A stretch of 64,000 bases of DNA, from the NCBI RefSeq assembly GCF_030123365.1, contig NZ_CP126107.1, forward strand, positions 3,616,001 through 3,680,000, written 5' to 3'. The notes beneath the pieces are model-generated. The model made no database searches. It was not told the DNA's origin and saw only the letters and a list, made by a program, of their open reading frames with translations. Below are positions 32,300 through 40,844 of the stretch, one piece after another. Source of the DNA: Neobacillus sp. SuZ13. GTDB taxonomy: Bacteria; Bacillota; Bacilli; Bacillales; Cytobacillaceae. The number at the start of each line of letters is the position of its first letter. The first letter of the stretch is position 1. The position numbers and the translations under genes were made by a program.

Positions 32300-33694
32300 C
32301 TACTTCCTTACTAAACTAATTTTACTCTCTTCATACGGGATTGGTACCTGGTCCGCATCCCGCAATTTTCTTTTCATCATTACATAATAGAGTACGGATG
32401 GAACCACCAATCCTAATATCCAGGCTATATCGGCGCCCTCCATTGCTTTCGCACCAGCTCCTACATAGAAAGAGGTGTTCATAAATGGCACCTCGGCGAT
32501 AATAGAAACGAGAAACGATATTGCAGTGATTTTGTTTACTTTTCCGTACTTTCCATTTAAATCAAAAATATCTTTAATACTATACTCCCCGTGACGCAGG
32601 ACGTAAAAATCAATGAGGTTAATGGCTGTCCATGGAATTAAAAAGTAACTAATAAATAAGATAAAGTTGACAAAATTGGACAAGAAATTTCCCTGACCCA
32701 AAATAGCCAGAAAAGTTCCAACTGTTCCAATTCCTAAGATAAAAGACATCCTTACTTTTGGGGTTACTTTTATTTTTGAAAAAGGCTCAACAGTAGATAT
32801 GGTTGACATAAAGGCGCCATATAAATTAAAAACATTGATAGAGAACTGACCTAGGATGATAACAGCGATTAAAAGAAACGAAAAACTTCCAAACTGATTA
32901 GCGAGATTCGTGCCGGCATTACTTAGGAAATTCGGAATGGCAGTAGTCAATAAGACTCCTAAAACCATCATCCAAACCGTGCCTAAAACAGTCCCTGCAT
33001 ACGTATACCAATAGGTTTTTGAGTAATTGGTATCAATGGGCAAATACCTTGAATAGTCAGCGACATATGGTGCATATGAGATCTGCCAAGTTGCTACTAC
33101 ACTAACACTTAACATAAAGACTGGTAAATTGAACTCAGCTGGAGACCAGCTTCCTGGTGGAACGGGTAATTGGAAGACAATAAACGTAGCAGCTATGAAA
33201 ACAAGAAAGAACACCCATGTCAAATACTTTTGCATTTTATGAATAAGATCATGGCCGATGATTGTCACGATAAAGGTGATGATATTAAGGACAATGATAC
33301 TTAAAGTTAAATTAAGGTCTAAGGCACTGCTCAATACTTGTGCCCCTAACAAACCACTGCTTGCAAAAAAACCCAAGTACATGAAAATAACTAGAATTAA
33401 GGGAATCACGGCACCAATAACACCGAATTGTGCACGGCTTTGAATCATTTGGGGGATACCGAGTTTAGGTCCTTGAGCAGAATGTGAAGCCATAAAAATA
33501 GCTCCTATTAAATTACCAAGGATAATAGCTACAACACTCCAAAAAAGATTTAAGCCAAAAGTGACACATAGGGAACCTGTCACAAGTGTGGTAATATGCA
33601 TATTTGCAGCAAACCAAACTGAAAACAATCCTCTTGGCTTTCCATGACGTTCATTGGCTGGAATGTACTCAATACTTCTCGTCTCAATTTTCAT
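32300..33694 (-). CDS. NCS1-family nucleobase/cation symporter-like permease
   Basis: 464 residues, about 12 membrane helices. N-terminal RSIEYIPANERHGKPRGLFS-type start and GIPQMIQSRAQFGVIGA are NCS1 (cytosine/purine/hydantoin/allantoin transporter) hallmarks; IPWTAINLIDFYVLRHGEYS is also typical. Lies between two ureohydrolase genes, so it may import the guanidino substrate, although characterised relatives carry nucleobases or related compounds (inference). Confidence 0.87.
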   Translation of the reverse strand: MKIETRSIEYIPANERHGKPRGLFSVWFAANMHITTLVTGSLCVTFGLNLFWSVVAIILGNLIGAIFMASHSAQGPKLGIPQMIQSRAQFGVIGAVIPLILVIFMYLGFFASSGLLGAQVLSSALDLNLTLSIIVLNIITFIVTIIGHDLIHKMQKYLTWVFFLVFIAATFIVFQLPVPPGSWSPAEFNLPVFMLSVSVVATWQISYAPYVADYSRYLPIDTNYSKTYWYTYAGTVLGTVWMMVLGVLLTTAIPNFLSNAGTNLANQFGSFSFLLIAVIILGQFSINVFNLYGAFMSTISTVEPFSKIKVTPKVRMSFILGIGTVGTFLAILGQGNFLSNFVNFILFISYFLIPWTAINLIDFYVLRHGEYSIKDIFDLNGKYGKVNKITAISFLVSIIAEVPFMNTSFYVGAGAKAMEGADIAWILGLVVPSVLYYVMMKRKLRDADQVPIPYEESKISLVRK

Positions 33695-33733
33695 AGATCT
33701 GCCCCCTGAAATATATTATTTTGGTGACTTATC

Positions 33734-34726
33734 TTAGGAGTGAACTTCTTCCTTATTCAACTTGCGATCATCTATGTTCTCTTTTTCCTTTAAAACAAAG
33801 CTGAGTAAATCCAATGCAAGTCGTGCACCTACTTGACCGGTCATTCCAGCTGAATCATATGGCGGTGCTACTTCGACCAAATCAAAGCCAATCACTTTTC
33901 CTCTTTTAGCTATTCCTTCAAGTAATTCATTTACTTCATCGTAAATAAATCCTCCTGGTGAAGGGGTACCTGTTCCAGGTGCTACGGAAGGATCCAAACC
34001 ATCAATATCTAGGGTAATATAGTATTTTTCTCCTTCCGGAAGTAGTTCTATCACACTTTCAATTCCCATTTTCCTAATTTGGCGTGGTGATAGGATAACG
34101 CTTCCATATTCTCGTGCTGCATCCACATCTTCCTTCAAACTGCTGGAAATTCCTCGAATTCCAAATTGGAAAATTTTCTGTACATGGTCCATTTCAGATA
34201 AACGACGGATACAGCTTCCATGCCCATACCTTTGCCCGGAACGATGATCCGCCCAATCCAAATGTGCATCGATTTGAATAACATGAAAAGGTCCTAACTC
34301 CTCTAAAGCTTTACCGACTGGAATGGTAATGGAGTGATCTCCGCCTAATACAACCGGCATTGCTCCTTTTGAAACAATCTTTCTAATGGCTTCTTCTGTG
34401 TTTTCATGACATTGCATCATATCTCCATGAACCATGTCTACATCGCCGCAATCGACTACTTTCCATCTTGGCCCCAAATACGTAATATCTTTTTCAATAT
34501 CGTAAGCACCATTTAATCCAAAACTGTATAGTGTAGATCCTTCGCGGATCCCCCTTGGACCCATCCTTGCTCCAGATTTCCATTGAGTACCCATATCATT
34601 TGGAACTCCAATAACAGCTACATCCGCATCTAGTTGATTCATATCTGAACAAACCGGATATTTACCAAAAGTACAGATACCAGTAAAAGGTAAATTTAAA
34701 AATTGCTTTTCATCCTGATTTGACAT
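33734..34726 (-). CDS. Ureohydrolase (agmatinase/guanidinobutyrase family), copy 1
   Basis: 330 residues. Manganese motifs GGDHSITIPVG, QIDAHLDWADHRSGQRYGHG and TLDIDGLDPSVAPGTGTPSP. First gene behind a sigma-54 promoter 36 bp upstream, with AAAGGAGGC before the ATG. The HGSCIRRL loop resembles agmatinase/guanidinobutyrase-like enzymes. Degrades a guanidino compound, releasing urea. Continues into the NCS1 gene with a 39-bp gap. Confidence 0.88.
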   Translation of the reverse strand: MSNQDEKQFLNLPFTGICTFGKYPVCSDMNQLDADVAVIGVPNDMGTQWKSGARMGPRGIREGSTLYSFGLNGAYDIEKDITYLGPRWKVVDCGDVDMVHGDMMQCHENTEEAIRKIVSKGAMPVVLGGDHSITIPVGKALEELGPFHVIQIDAHLDWADHRSGQRYGHGSCIRRLSEMDHVQKIFQFGIRGISSSLKEDVDAAREYGSVILSPRQIRKMGIESVIELLPEGEKYYITLDIDGLDPSVAPGTGTPSPGGFIYDEVNELLEGIAKRGKVIGFDLVEVAPPYDSAGMTGQVGARLALDLLSFVLKEKENIDDRKLNKEEVHS

Positions 34727-34761
34727 AAAATTGCCTCCTTTAGTTTTCTATTATTAAAGAT

Positions 34762-34778
34762 TGCAATTTTCATGCCAA
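34762..34778 (-). promoter_or_regulatory. Sigma-54 (-24/-12) promoter
   Basis: Minus strand reads TTGGCAT-GAAAA-TTGCA, matching TTGGCAC-N5-TTGCW with one mismatch and exact spacing, 36 bp before the first ureohydrolase gene. Confidence 0.85.
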
Positions 34779-34808
34779 CTAATAAAGACAGCGTTTAAGA
34801 GAGCGTTA

Positions 34809-34824
34809 TAGTCAAAAACGACTA
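34809..34824. promoter_or_regulatory. Candidate upstream activator site
   Basis: Palindrome TAGTC-AAAAAC-GACTA at the 3' end of the activator gene, 31 bp upstream of the -24 element. It resembles the arms of the inverted repeat at 36200-36236 (TAGTCATTTTTGATT). Confidence 0.5.
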
Positions 34825-36189
34825 CCTTTGCTCCACATATTTTAGTATTTTCCGATTTGCAGTAGATTGGCTGATTCCCAATATTTCTGCAAGTTTAATG
34901 CTACTGGGATATTTCTGATACATTCGTACAATATACTCCTTTTCTAGTGTTTCTATATAATCGTTTAATGGAATTTCTTTTGTTGACTGGGTTAAGGAAC
35001 CCCTTTTTGTTTCCTCTTCACGCCAATCAAGATCTATTTCGTTCCCACTAGATGTGATCATCTTCTTTTCAATATAGTTTCGTAATTCTCTGACATTTCC
35101 CGGCCAATTTTGCTGGCTAAGCCAAGCAGCCATTGTTGGGGTAAAATATGTATTCAATTGATATTTACGATTCAACTGTTCAGTAATCTCGTAAATTAGT
35201 GGAATGATTTCTTCCTTTCGTTCCCTTAGCGGTGGAATCTCTACTTTTACGACATTGATTCGATAATAAAGATCTTCTCTAAATTTCCTTTCTTTGATCA
35301 TCTTTTCTAAGTTCTGATTGGTAGCACAAATAATTCTGCAATTCACTTCAATTTTTTTAGTTCCCCCAATTCTCATTAAGGTTTGATTTTGCAAAACCGA
35401 TAATAGTTTTACTTGTAGATTCAAGGGCAGTTCACCAATTTCATCTAGAAAAAGAGTTCCCTTTCCTGCCACTTCAAAATACCCCTTCTTACCCCCTTTT
35501 TTGGACCCGGTAAATGCTCCATCCTCGTACCCGAAAAGCTCTGATTCAAATAAAGATTCAGGTATTGCACCACAATTTACTTCAATGAAGGGTTCAGCCT
35601 TCCTTGATGACAATTGATGAATTTTATATGCTATATGGTTTTTACCAACCCCCGATTCACCCTCGAGTAATACAGTAATGTTTATATCTGCTACCTTTGA
35701 CACAACTTCAAAGACTTTTTCCATTTTTTCATTACCTATGAAGAATTGCTGAGTTGCCTGTTTTCGTAATTTTTCATTTTCTTCTTGAAATTTAAGTAAT
35801 GCTCTTGCTACCTGCTCATTTTCTTTGCGTAAGGACTCAAATTCAGTAATATCCCTTGAAAAACTCGTAGCACCTATTATTATTCCCGATTGATCATAAA
35901 TCGGATATCCGGAGATGATTAGTTTTCTATTATGATTTGTTTCTTGAATTAGCGTTACTTCCTTGTTAGTTCTTAGCACGCTTGCAATGACTGAAGGAGA
36001 AAAAAGTCCTTGCTGTTCAAGTTCGAAAATATTATGATTAACGATTTGCTCACACGGAATACCAAAGACTGTTTCAGTAGATTGACTTGCATATAAAACC
36101 ATTCCCGTTGCATCCGCAATAAAGATTTCATCGAATGAATGTTCTAAAATATGGTTTAAAAGAATCGAATCATCCATGCTTTTATTCAT
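34822..36189 (-). CDS. Sigma-54-dependent activator (PAS, AAA+, Fis-type HTH)
   Basis: 455 residues from ATG 36189 (TAGGTG 6 nt upstream). PAS domain at about 8-115 (HSFDEIFIADATGMVLYAS, GIIIGATSFSRDITEFESL). AAA+ domain: Walker A LLEGESGVGKNHIA, GAFTGS loop, Walker B TLFLDEIGELPL, FREDLYYRINVV. C-terminal helix-turn-helix SIKLAEILGISQSTANRKI. Same architecture as RocR-like activators. The -24/-12 promoter next door is its evident target; the PAS ligand would be the inducer. Confidence 0.92.
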   Translation of the reverse strand: MNKSMDDSILLNHILEHSFDEIFIADATGMVLYASQSTETVFGIPCEQIVNHNIFELEQQGLFSPSVIASVLRTNKEVTLIQETNHNRKLIISGYPIYDQSGIIIGATSFSRDITEFESLRKENEQVARALLKFQEENEKLRKQATQQFFIGNEKMEKVFEVVSKVADINITVLLEGESGVGKNHIAYKIHQLSSRKAEPFIEVNCGAIPESLFESELFGYEDGAFTGSKKGGKKGYFEVAGKGTLFLDEIGELPLNLQVKLLSVLQNQTLMRIGGTKKIEVNCRIICATNQNLEKMIKERKFREDLYYRINVVKVEIPPLRERKEEIIPLIYEITEQLNRKYQLNTYFTPTMAAWLSQQNWPGNVRELRNYIEKKMITSSGNEIDLDWREEETKRGSLTQSTKEIPLNDYIETLEKEYIVRMYQKYPSSIKLAEILGISQSTANRKILKYVEQR

Positions 36190-36199
36190 TTTCATCACC

Positions 36200-36236
36200 T
36201 AGTCATTTTTGATTTAATCATAATCAAAAATGACTA
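36200..36236. promoter_or_regulatory. Perfect 15-bp inverted repeat before the sigma-54 activator gene
   Basis: TAGTCATTTTTGATT (36200-36214), 7-nt spacer, AATCAAAAATGACTA (36222-36236), 11 bp before the start codon. Possible autoregulatory site; the arms resemble the palindrome at 34809. Confidence 0.6.
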
Positions 36237-36302
36237 ACAATTCAAACTATTTTAAATATTATTCATCATTTAAGTGGATTTTAAAATGATTGAACATATG
36301 AA

Positions 36303-36350
36303 GTGCCTGACCCCGATTGGAGTAACGCTTTACTCTTCGGGGGCAGGCAC
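36303..36350. repeat. REP-like repeat (GTGCCTGACCCC type)
   Basis: GTGCCTGACCCCGA...TCGGGGGCAGGCAC with an inner AGTAA..TTACT stem. Lies in a 418-bp spacer that also holds the hairpin at 36430. Confidence 0.7.
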
Positions 36351-36429
36351 ATTCATTTAATGTCAAAGTTCTTTACAACTAAATCAGGCCACTATAATTA
36401 TTTTGGTTGATAAAATGTAAAAAAGAACC

Positions 36430-36469
36430 AAAACAAACAGTCATCAAACTTGCGATGGCTGTTTGTTTT
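36430..36469. terminator. Hairpin in the spacer before the DUF3891 gene
   Basis: AAAACAAACAG-TCATC...GATGG-CTGTTTGTTTT stem, usable as terminator in either direction. Confidence 0.5.
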
Positions 36470-36607
36470 GCGATTGGTACACTATATTTTGTCGGGCTAA
36501 TATCAGTCAATACTAAGATTAATTGATTAAATTTGCCGGAAGAGTGGTAAATATAAAACAAGAGAAATACAAACTGGTGAAGTTTTGCAAAGAAAGGATG
36601 ATCGAAA

Positions 36608-37372
36608 ATGATTATTATGGATAGAGAACAAAGCTATGTTATGGTAACTCAGAATGATCACGCCAAAATTGCAGGGGAAATCGCCCGAAACTGTAAAGAT
36701 GATTATTATTTTGATCTTACACGAACCCAAGAAGTGCAACTGGCAATCCAAGAACATGACAGAGGCTGGATAGACCTGGACAAGTCTCCTGTATGGAATG
36801 ATAAAACGGAAAAGCCGTACTCTTTTATCGACTACCCAATCATGCTTAAAATATCTTTTTATAAAAACGGGTTGAATGAAGTTGAAAAGATGAGCAAGTA
36901 TGCTGGACTGTTATGCAGTTTACATTATTCATCATTCATTCAGGATGCAACAGAACCCACAGTCAGGGAATTTTGGAATGAAGAAAAGCAAAGACAGGAG
37001 CAACTATTAAAGGAATTGCAAATAGTGGGAGACGAGAAAAAGAATGAAACTTTAATGTACCATTTAGATCTATTAAAATTTTGCGATTATCTTTCCCTGT
37101 ATATTTGTTTAAATGAACCTGGAAATAATAACAGGATACATCCCTTTTTCAGAAATGGATTTCCACAGTTATTTCCTTTTGTTACGGACAAACCCATTGT
37201 TGCTCATTGGAAAAACCAAGAAACGGTTTCGCTCTCCTTCTCCCCTCTAAAAAGTGAATTTGAAGTAAAACTGCCTTATCGGGCTGTAAAAAAAGACCAA
37301 ATAGAGGAGCACGGCATCTTACAGGCTTACAAGGACACCCCTGTTACTATTAGGAGGATAGAGTTTAAATAG
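36608..37372 (+). CDS. DUF3891 family protein
   Basis: 254 residues. REQSYVMVTQNDHAKIAGEI at the start and LAIQEHDRGWIDLD, then LDLLKFCDYLSLYICLNEPG, with conserved histidines and aspartates in an HD-like order. Fits DUF3891, an uncharacterised family common in Bacillus. AAAGGATGATC upstream of the ATG. Single gene. Confidence 0.78.
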   Translation: MIIMDREQSYVMVTQNDHAKIAGEIARNCKDDYYFDLTRTQEVQLAIQEHDRGWIDLDKSPVWNDKTEKPYSFIDYPIMLKISFYKNGLNEVEKMSKYAGLLCSLHYSSFIQDATEPTVREFWNEEKQRQEQLLKELQIVGDEKKNETLMYHLDLLKFCDYLSLYICLNEPGNNNRIHPFFRNGFPQLFPFVTDKPIVAHWKNQETVSLSFSPLKSEFEVKLPYRAVKKDQIEEHGILQAYKDTPVTIRRIEFK

Positions 37373-37561
37373 GAGAAAACTAAAAAGGAGAATCTATTTT
37401 CCTCCCCTATCAACACATCCTGCCTGTTCGGCCCCCCATTTTTGACCACTTCTATGTATTTTATATTACAAGACAATGTGAAAAGCCACTAAGATCAAGA
37501 CCCCGTGGCTTCATATCGTTGTATTCATGGGATTCCTTTTTTAGTGAATTTTAATCAAAAT

Positions 37562-37603
37562 AAGAAGGAAACCCCTTCTTTTAACTGAGGGAGTTTCCTT
37601 CTT
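37562..37603. terminator. Terminator between convergent genes
   Basis: AAGAAGGAAAC ... GTTTCCTTCTT stem with a 20-nt loop, 20 bp beyond the stop of the oxidoreductase gene. Confidence 0.75.
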
Positions 37604-37622
37604 GTTAAAGTATTTAACTAAT

Positions 37623-38747
37623 CTATTCTACTCCCGGAAACCATCCTGGCGAATGAATAATTGCCTGCCACAGGGGATCTGGAACTTCCAGTTCGTGCTG
37701 ATGATTCTTGTTTATTTTGGTGACAATTTCAGATTCTCTACCTTGTTCCACTTTTTGCACCCACTCAGGATCAATGATCAGTTCACGTCCCAATGCGATT
37801 AATGGGACTCCCGTTTCCAATGCGTTTAAGGCATCATCCGCTGTATATATCGAACCGACACCGATGACTGGAACTCGGTCACCTACACGTTCCTGAATGA
37901 TTTCAATACGTGAACGTGTATCCTCCACTCCTCGTTTAGGGGTTGACCGGAAATCCAGCAATGAAACATGAAGATAATCTAGGTCTTTTTCTGCAAGTGA
38001 ATCTATTAGTGCTAGTGTGTCAGCCATCGTGATTCCAGGTGTTTCAGGTTCCTCCGGGGAAAAACGATACCCAACCAAGAAAGGCTCCTTCGCATATTCA
38101 GCAACCACTCTCTTTACTTCATCCACAATCGCCAATGGAAAAGTTAACCGTTTTTCAAGCGTGCCGCCCCAACGGTCATCCCGACGGTTAGAATGAGGGG
38201 AAAAGAATTGCTGAATCAGGTATCCATTGGCACCATGTATTTCAACTCCATCATAACCTGCTTCAATGGCTCGTCGAGTGGTTTCTCCAAAATCGCGAAT
38301 AATAGATTCGACCTCTGTTTCAGTTAATGCGCGGGGAACGGGTTTTCCTTCACCTTCTGAAGGAACTGCACTAGCACTTACCACGTCACCATTCACTAAT
38401 TCAGGTGGAACCTGACGGCCGCCATGAAAAATTTGCAAAATTGCTTTCGCACCCTGCTCTTTAATAGCTGATGCTAGTCGACTCAAACTTGGGATCATTT
38501 CATCCCGGTCTCCACCAAATTCACCCTGAAATCCTTTACCATTCCTGGTCACATAGGTACATGCTGTAATGACCATTCCCACTCCTTTTGCACGTCGTTG
38601 ATAATACTTGACTTCCGCATCTGAGACAGTGTCGTCAGGATTTGATGAGAAATTGGTCATCGGTGCCATGACAATTCGGTTTTTTAAGTGAATCCCCTTT
38701 CCTATCGTAAATGACTCAAATAATGGTGCATATTTTTCATTCTTCAT
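37623..38747 (-). CDS. NADH:flavin oxidoreductase, old-yellow-enzyme family (YqiG-like)
   Basis: 374 residues, FMN TIM barrel. KNRIVMAPMTNFSSNPD, VKYYQRRAKGVGMVI, ILQIFHGGRQ, GYDGVEIHGANGYLIQQFFS with the substrate His/Asn pair, RRDDRWGG, and VPVIGVGSI near the end. Reduces activated alkenes or handles electrophile stress. Upstream on the same strand are thioredoxin, the IDEAL-like gene and an Rrf2 regulator, suggesting a redox-stress neighbourhood. Confidence 0.88.
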   Translation of the reverse strand: MKNEKYAPLFESFTIGKGIHLKNRIVMAPMTNFSSNPDDTVSDAEVKYYQRRAKGVGMVITACTYVTRNGKGFQGEFGGDRDEMIPSLSRLASAIKEQGAKAILQIFHGGRQVPPELVNGDVVSASAVPSEGEGKPVPRALTETEVESIIRDFGETTRRAIEAGYDGVEIHGANGYLIQQFFSPHSNRRDDRWGGTLEKRLTFPLAIVDEVKRVVAEYAKEPFLVGYRFSPEEPETPGITMADTLALIDSLAEKDLDYLHVSLLDFRSTPKRGVEDTRSRIEIIQERVGDRVPVIGVGSIYTADDALNALETGVPLIALGRELIIDPEWVQKVEQGRESEIVTKINKNHQHELEVPDPLWQAIIHSPGWFPGVE

Positions 38748-38803
38748 GTCTTTACTCCTCCTGTGTGTTCATTTAAGTTATATAGGCAAAAAAGCTATAT
38801 AAA

Positions 38804-39118
38804 TTAAGAGTGTTTTAAAATTAATTCTGTTAAAGCTTCTTTTGGTTGGAAGCCGATAACCTTATCTACTTCAACACCGTCTTTGAAAAGAATCAACGTT
38901 GGAATGCTCATAACACCATATGATCTCGTTGTTTCTGGGTTCTCATCCACATTCAGTTTGAGAATCCCAACTTTATCACCAATTTCAAAATCGATTTCCT
39001 CCAACACAGGTGCAATCATTTTACAAGGCCCGCACCATGGAGCCCAAAAATCCACTAACACCAATCCCTCTTTCATTTCTGCAGCAAAAGTTTGATCTGT
39101 TACGTGTAAAATTGCCAT
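38804..39118 (-). CDS. Thioredoxin
   Basis: 104 residues. Active site FWAPWCGPCKMIAP, then LNVDENPETTRSYGVMSIPT with the cis-proline. ATG 39118 has TGGAGG 8 nt upstream; the frame's earlier start is ignored. A thiol-disulfide reductase. It differs enough from the housekeeping TrxA pattern to be an additional thioredoxin. It may be cotranscribed with the following oxidoreductase gene (56-bp gap). Confidence 0.92.
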   Translation of the reverse strand: MAILHVTDQTFAAEMKEGLVLVDFWAPWCGPCKMIAPVLEEIDFEIGDKVGILKLNVDENPETTRSYGVMSIPTLILFKDGVEVDKVIGFQPKEALTELILKHS

Positions 39119-39151
39119 TATTTTTTCCTCCATTTTAATTTTTTTATTTTA

Positions 39152-39336
39152 GGCTGTGTTAAACTTGTCTGTTGATTTCCGTTCCAGGCACTTCGCTTTC
39201 CGCGGGCGTGCCGGGGAGCCTCCTCGTCGCTTTGCTCCTGCGGGGTCTCCCCTGCCCCGTACTCCCGCAGGAGTCTTCGTGCCTGGAACGAAGGTCAACA
39301 AAGCGCCAAAATCAAAATTGTCCTTTAACACAGGCT
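39152..39336. repeat. MITE-like element, fuller copy
   Basis: 185 bp, GC-rich island with GGCTGTGTTAAAC at one end and the inverted form at the other. Nested stems: GTTCCAGGCAC/GTGCCTGGAAC outside, CTCCTGCGGG/CCCGCAGGAG inside. Flanks are AT-rich (TATTTT on both sides). Open frames across it are by-products. A shortened relative lies at 18685. Confidence 0.8.
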
Positions 39337-39382
39337 TATTTTTAAAAAAACTTAATTGTTCACTCTGACATATATATGAAAA

Positions 39383-39778
39383 TTACCTTTTCATATCAAA
39401 ATTCCTCATTCTGTTTCCACTGATTAGAAATTCAGATTTTTTGGTAGGCGGCACTTCATGATTTTTTTTAGTAGATACTAATTTCGCCGATAATTCCCTA
39501 AACCACTGCTCATCTTTAAATAGTAAAGCCAAATCTATTAAAGCTAAAAGCTCACTTTCATTTCTACCAGTTGTCTCGGGCAGCTTTTCAGCCCGTTTAT
39601 TTGCGATCCAAATTGATTTTCCGATCGCTTTTTTATTGTCACTATCAACCACATTTATTTGTAACATTCCTTTGGTAGTGTCTACGGTTTCAACATACCC
39701 GTGGATCAGTTCTCCATCTCTGGATATACCCTGTATCCAATCCCCATTTTCAAATCGATAATTGTCGGTCATTGTCAT
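39383..39778 (-). CDS. IDEAL-domain-like protein
   Basis: 131 residues. N-terminal beta-rich part (GDWIQGISRDGELIHGYVET, SIWIANKRAEKLP) and then LLALIDLALLFKDEQWFREL, which fits the IDEAL motif (short helical domain of Bacillus proteins). ATG after AAGGGGTG. A candidate Rrf2 operator overlaps its promoter. Role unknown; perhaps a protein-protein adaptor. Confidence 0.65.
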   Translation of the reverse strand: MTMTDNYRFENGDWIQGISRDGELIHGYVETVDTTKGMLQINVVDSDNKKAIGKSIWIANKRAEKLPETTGRNESELLALIDLALLFKDEQWFRELSAKLVSTKKNHEVPPTKKSEFLISGNRMRNFDMKR

Positions 39779-39847
39779 CTACACCCCTTAAATGTTATAA
39801 AAAAAGTTACAGTTTGGTTTTTAAAAAAAGTTTATATCCAACATCTT

Positions 39848-39877
39848 ATTATACTGTAATAAAATAATATACAGTAT
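39848..39877 (-). promoter_or_regulatory. Promoter with inverted-repeat operator (candidate Rrf2 site)
   Basis: ATACTGTA-N11-TACAGTAT perfect dyad at 39851-39877 overlapping a TATAAT -10 (minus 39853-39848). It lies between the rrf2-type gene and the IDEAL-like gene. Confidence 0.6.
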
Positions 39878-39897
39878 GAATAAAAGAAAAAACTAAA

Positions 39898-40317
39898 TCA
39901 TGGACAATGTTTAATTTTTTCTAAAACAGTACTAAGTGTAATATTCTCTAAATATTTTTCAAAATACAATTCAGCATCATTGAAAATCTGGTCCATGACC
40001 ACCTGGGTATTAGACGAGATAACACATTTTTGCTCAGGATCACCTGTGCACCAGTTTGGTTTTAGGCTTCCGCGTGAAACGGTACGATAAATATCTGCCA
40101 ATGATACCTCTTTAGAATTACAGTCGAGAATATAGCCTCCACCAATACCTTCTTTTGTCTTAACAAATCCATGATTGCGCAAACAGCTCATGATCTTGCG
40201 AATCCGTGCCGCATTTGTACAAACATTAGTAGCGATTGACTCACTGCTAGCCATATGATCTGGTAAATATGCTAGATAGACTAAACTATGGACGGCTATC
40301 GTAAAATCACTATTCAC
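39898..40317 (-). CDS. Rrf2 family transcriptional regulator
   Basis: 139 residues. Winged helix: FTIAVHSLVYLAYLPDHMAS, SESIATNVCTNAARIRKIMS, GIGGGYILDC, VSLADIYRTVSRG. Two cysteines in NWCTGDPEQKC could sense redox state or bind a metal; the three-cysteine Fe-S pattern of IscR is not evident. YwnA/CymR-like size. AGGAGGAAG upstream. Probably controls the neighbouring IDEAL-like/redox genes. Confidence 0.87.
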   Translation of the reverse strand: MNSDFTIAVHSLVYLAYLPDHMASSESIATNVCTNAARIRKIMSCLRNHGFVKTKEGIGGGYILDCNSKEVSLADIYRTVSRGSLKPNWCTGDPEQKCVISSNTQVVMDQIFNDAELYFEKYLENITLSTVLEKIKHCP

Positions 40318-40474
40318 TTTAATGCTTCCTCCTCAAGAAGATTAATGTAATTTTATTATTTACAGTTTATAATGTCAACATAAAATAACTCAAAATTAAT
40401 AATTCCACTATAGTCCATATAAATAACCACATTACTGGCCTGCTAAGGAAGGTCTCCTATATTTCTTTTGCTAC

Positions 40475-40579
40475 TCATTGTGATGAGTTTCTCCTCTGGT
40501 TTTCCAATATGGCTAAACGAATAAGTTTCACTTTTATTTCTTTACTTAATGAAAGCCATTCAGGTTTATGGATTTTCAT
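40475..40579 (-). CDS. Possible small protein (34 aa)
   Basis: MKIHKPEWLSLSKEIKVK, then a basic helix ending ILENQRRNSSQ. A GGGGGA site lies 7 nt upstream of the ATG. Composition and phase look like coding sequence, but there is no family to lean on. Confidence 0.35.
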   Translation of the reverse strand: MKIHKPEWLSLSKEIKVKLIRLAILENQRRNSSQ

Positions 40580-40781
40580 TTTTCATTCCCCCATTAGAGT
40601 ATTGTTTTGATTTAAGAAGTTTTTAAACAACTTTTTTTGTAACAATATTCATCTGAGATGCATTTGATTTTACTAATACTTTTATCATTCCCGTTCACTC
40701 GAGCATTTTAACATTTTTCGTTTTCCATTTTATTTGAATTTTCTACATTTTTTTCAAATACAACATGGTTGTAGATTTATA

Positions 40782-40807
40782 GTTTATTCTCTTTGTTGAA
40801 TGGGTAC
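40782..40807 (+). promoter_or_regulatory. Sigma-B-type promoter
   Basis: GTTTAT-N14-GGGTAC, close to the Bacillus consensus GTTTAA-N12-14-GGGTAT, 37 bp before the SDR start codon. Confidence 0.7.
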
Positions 40808-40844
40808 TGCATTATTATCCCAAATTAATTGGAGGTAATATCAA

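Larger units (their letters stand above)
40318..40844. other. 527-bp spacer with a possible 34-aa gene and a sigma-B promoter
   Basis: AT-rich stretch. It holds the small leftward frame at 40475-40579 and the sigma-B-type promoter at 40782-40807. Nothing else recognised. Confidence 0.5.

Noticed and set aside
34727-34821. Guanidine riboswitch before the ureohydrolase gene
   Set aside because: The leader is too short and lacks the conserved ykkC-type motifs; the sigma-54 promoter explains the control.
39149-39368. Overlapping Arg/Pro-rich frames at 39.2 kb
   Set aside because: Both cover the GC-rich MITE-like element on opposite strands; composition reflects the palindrome, not coding.
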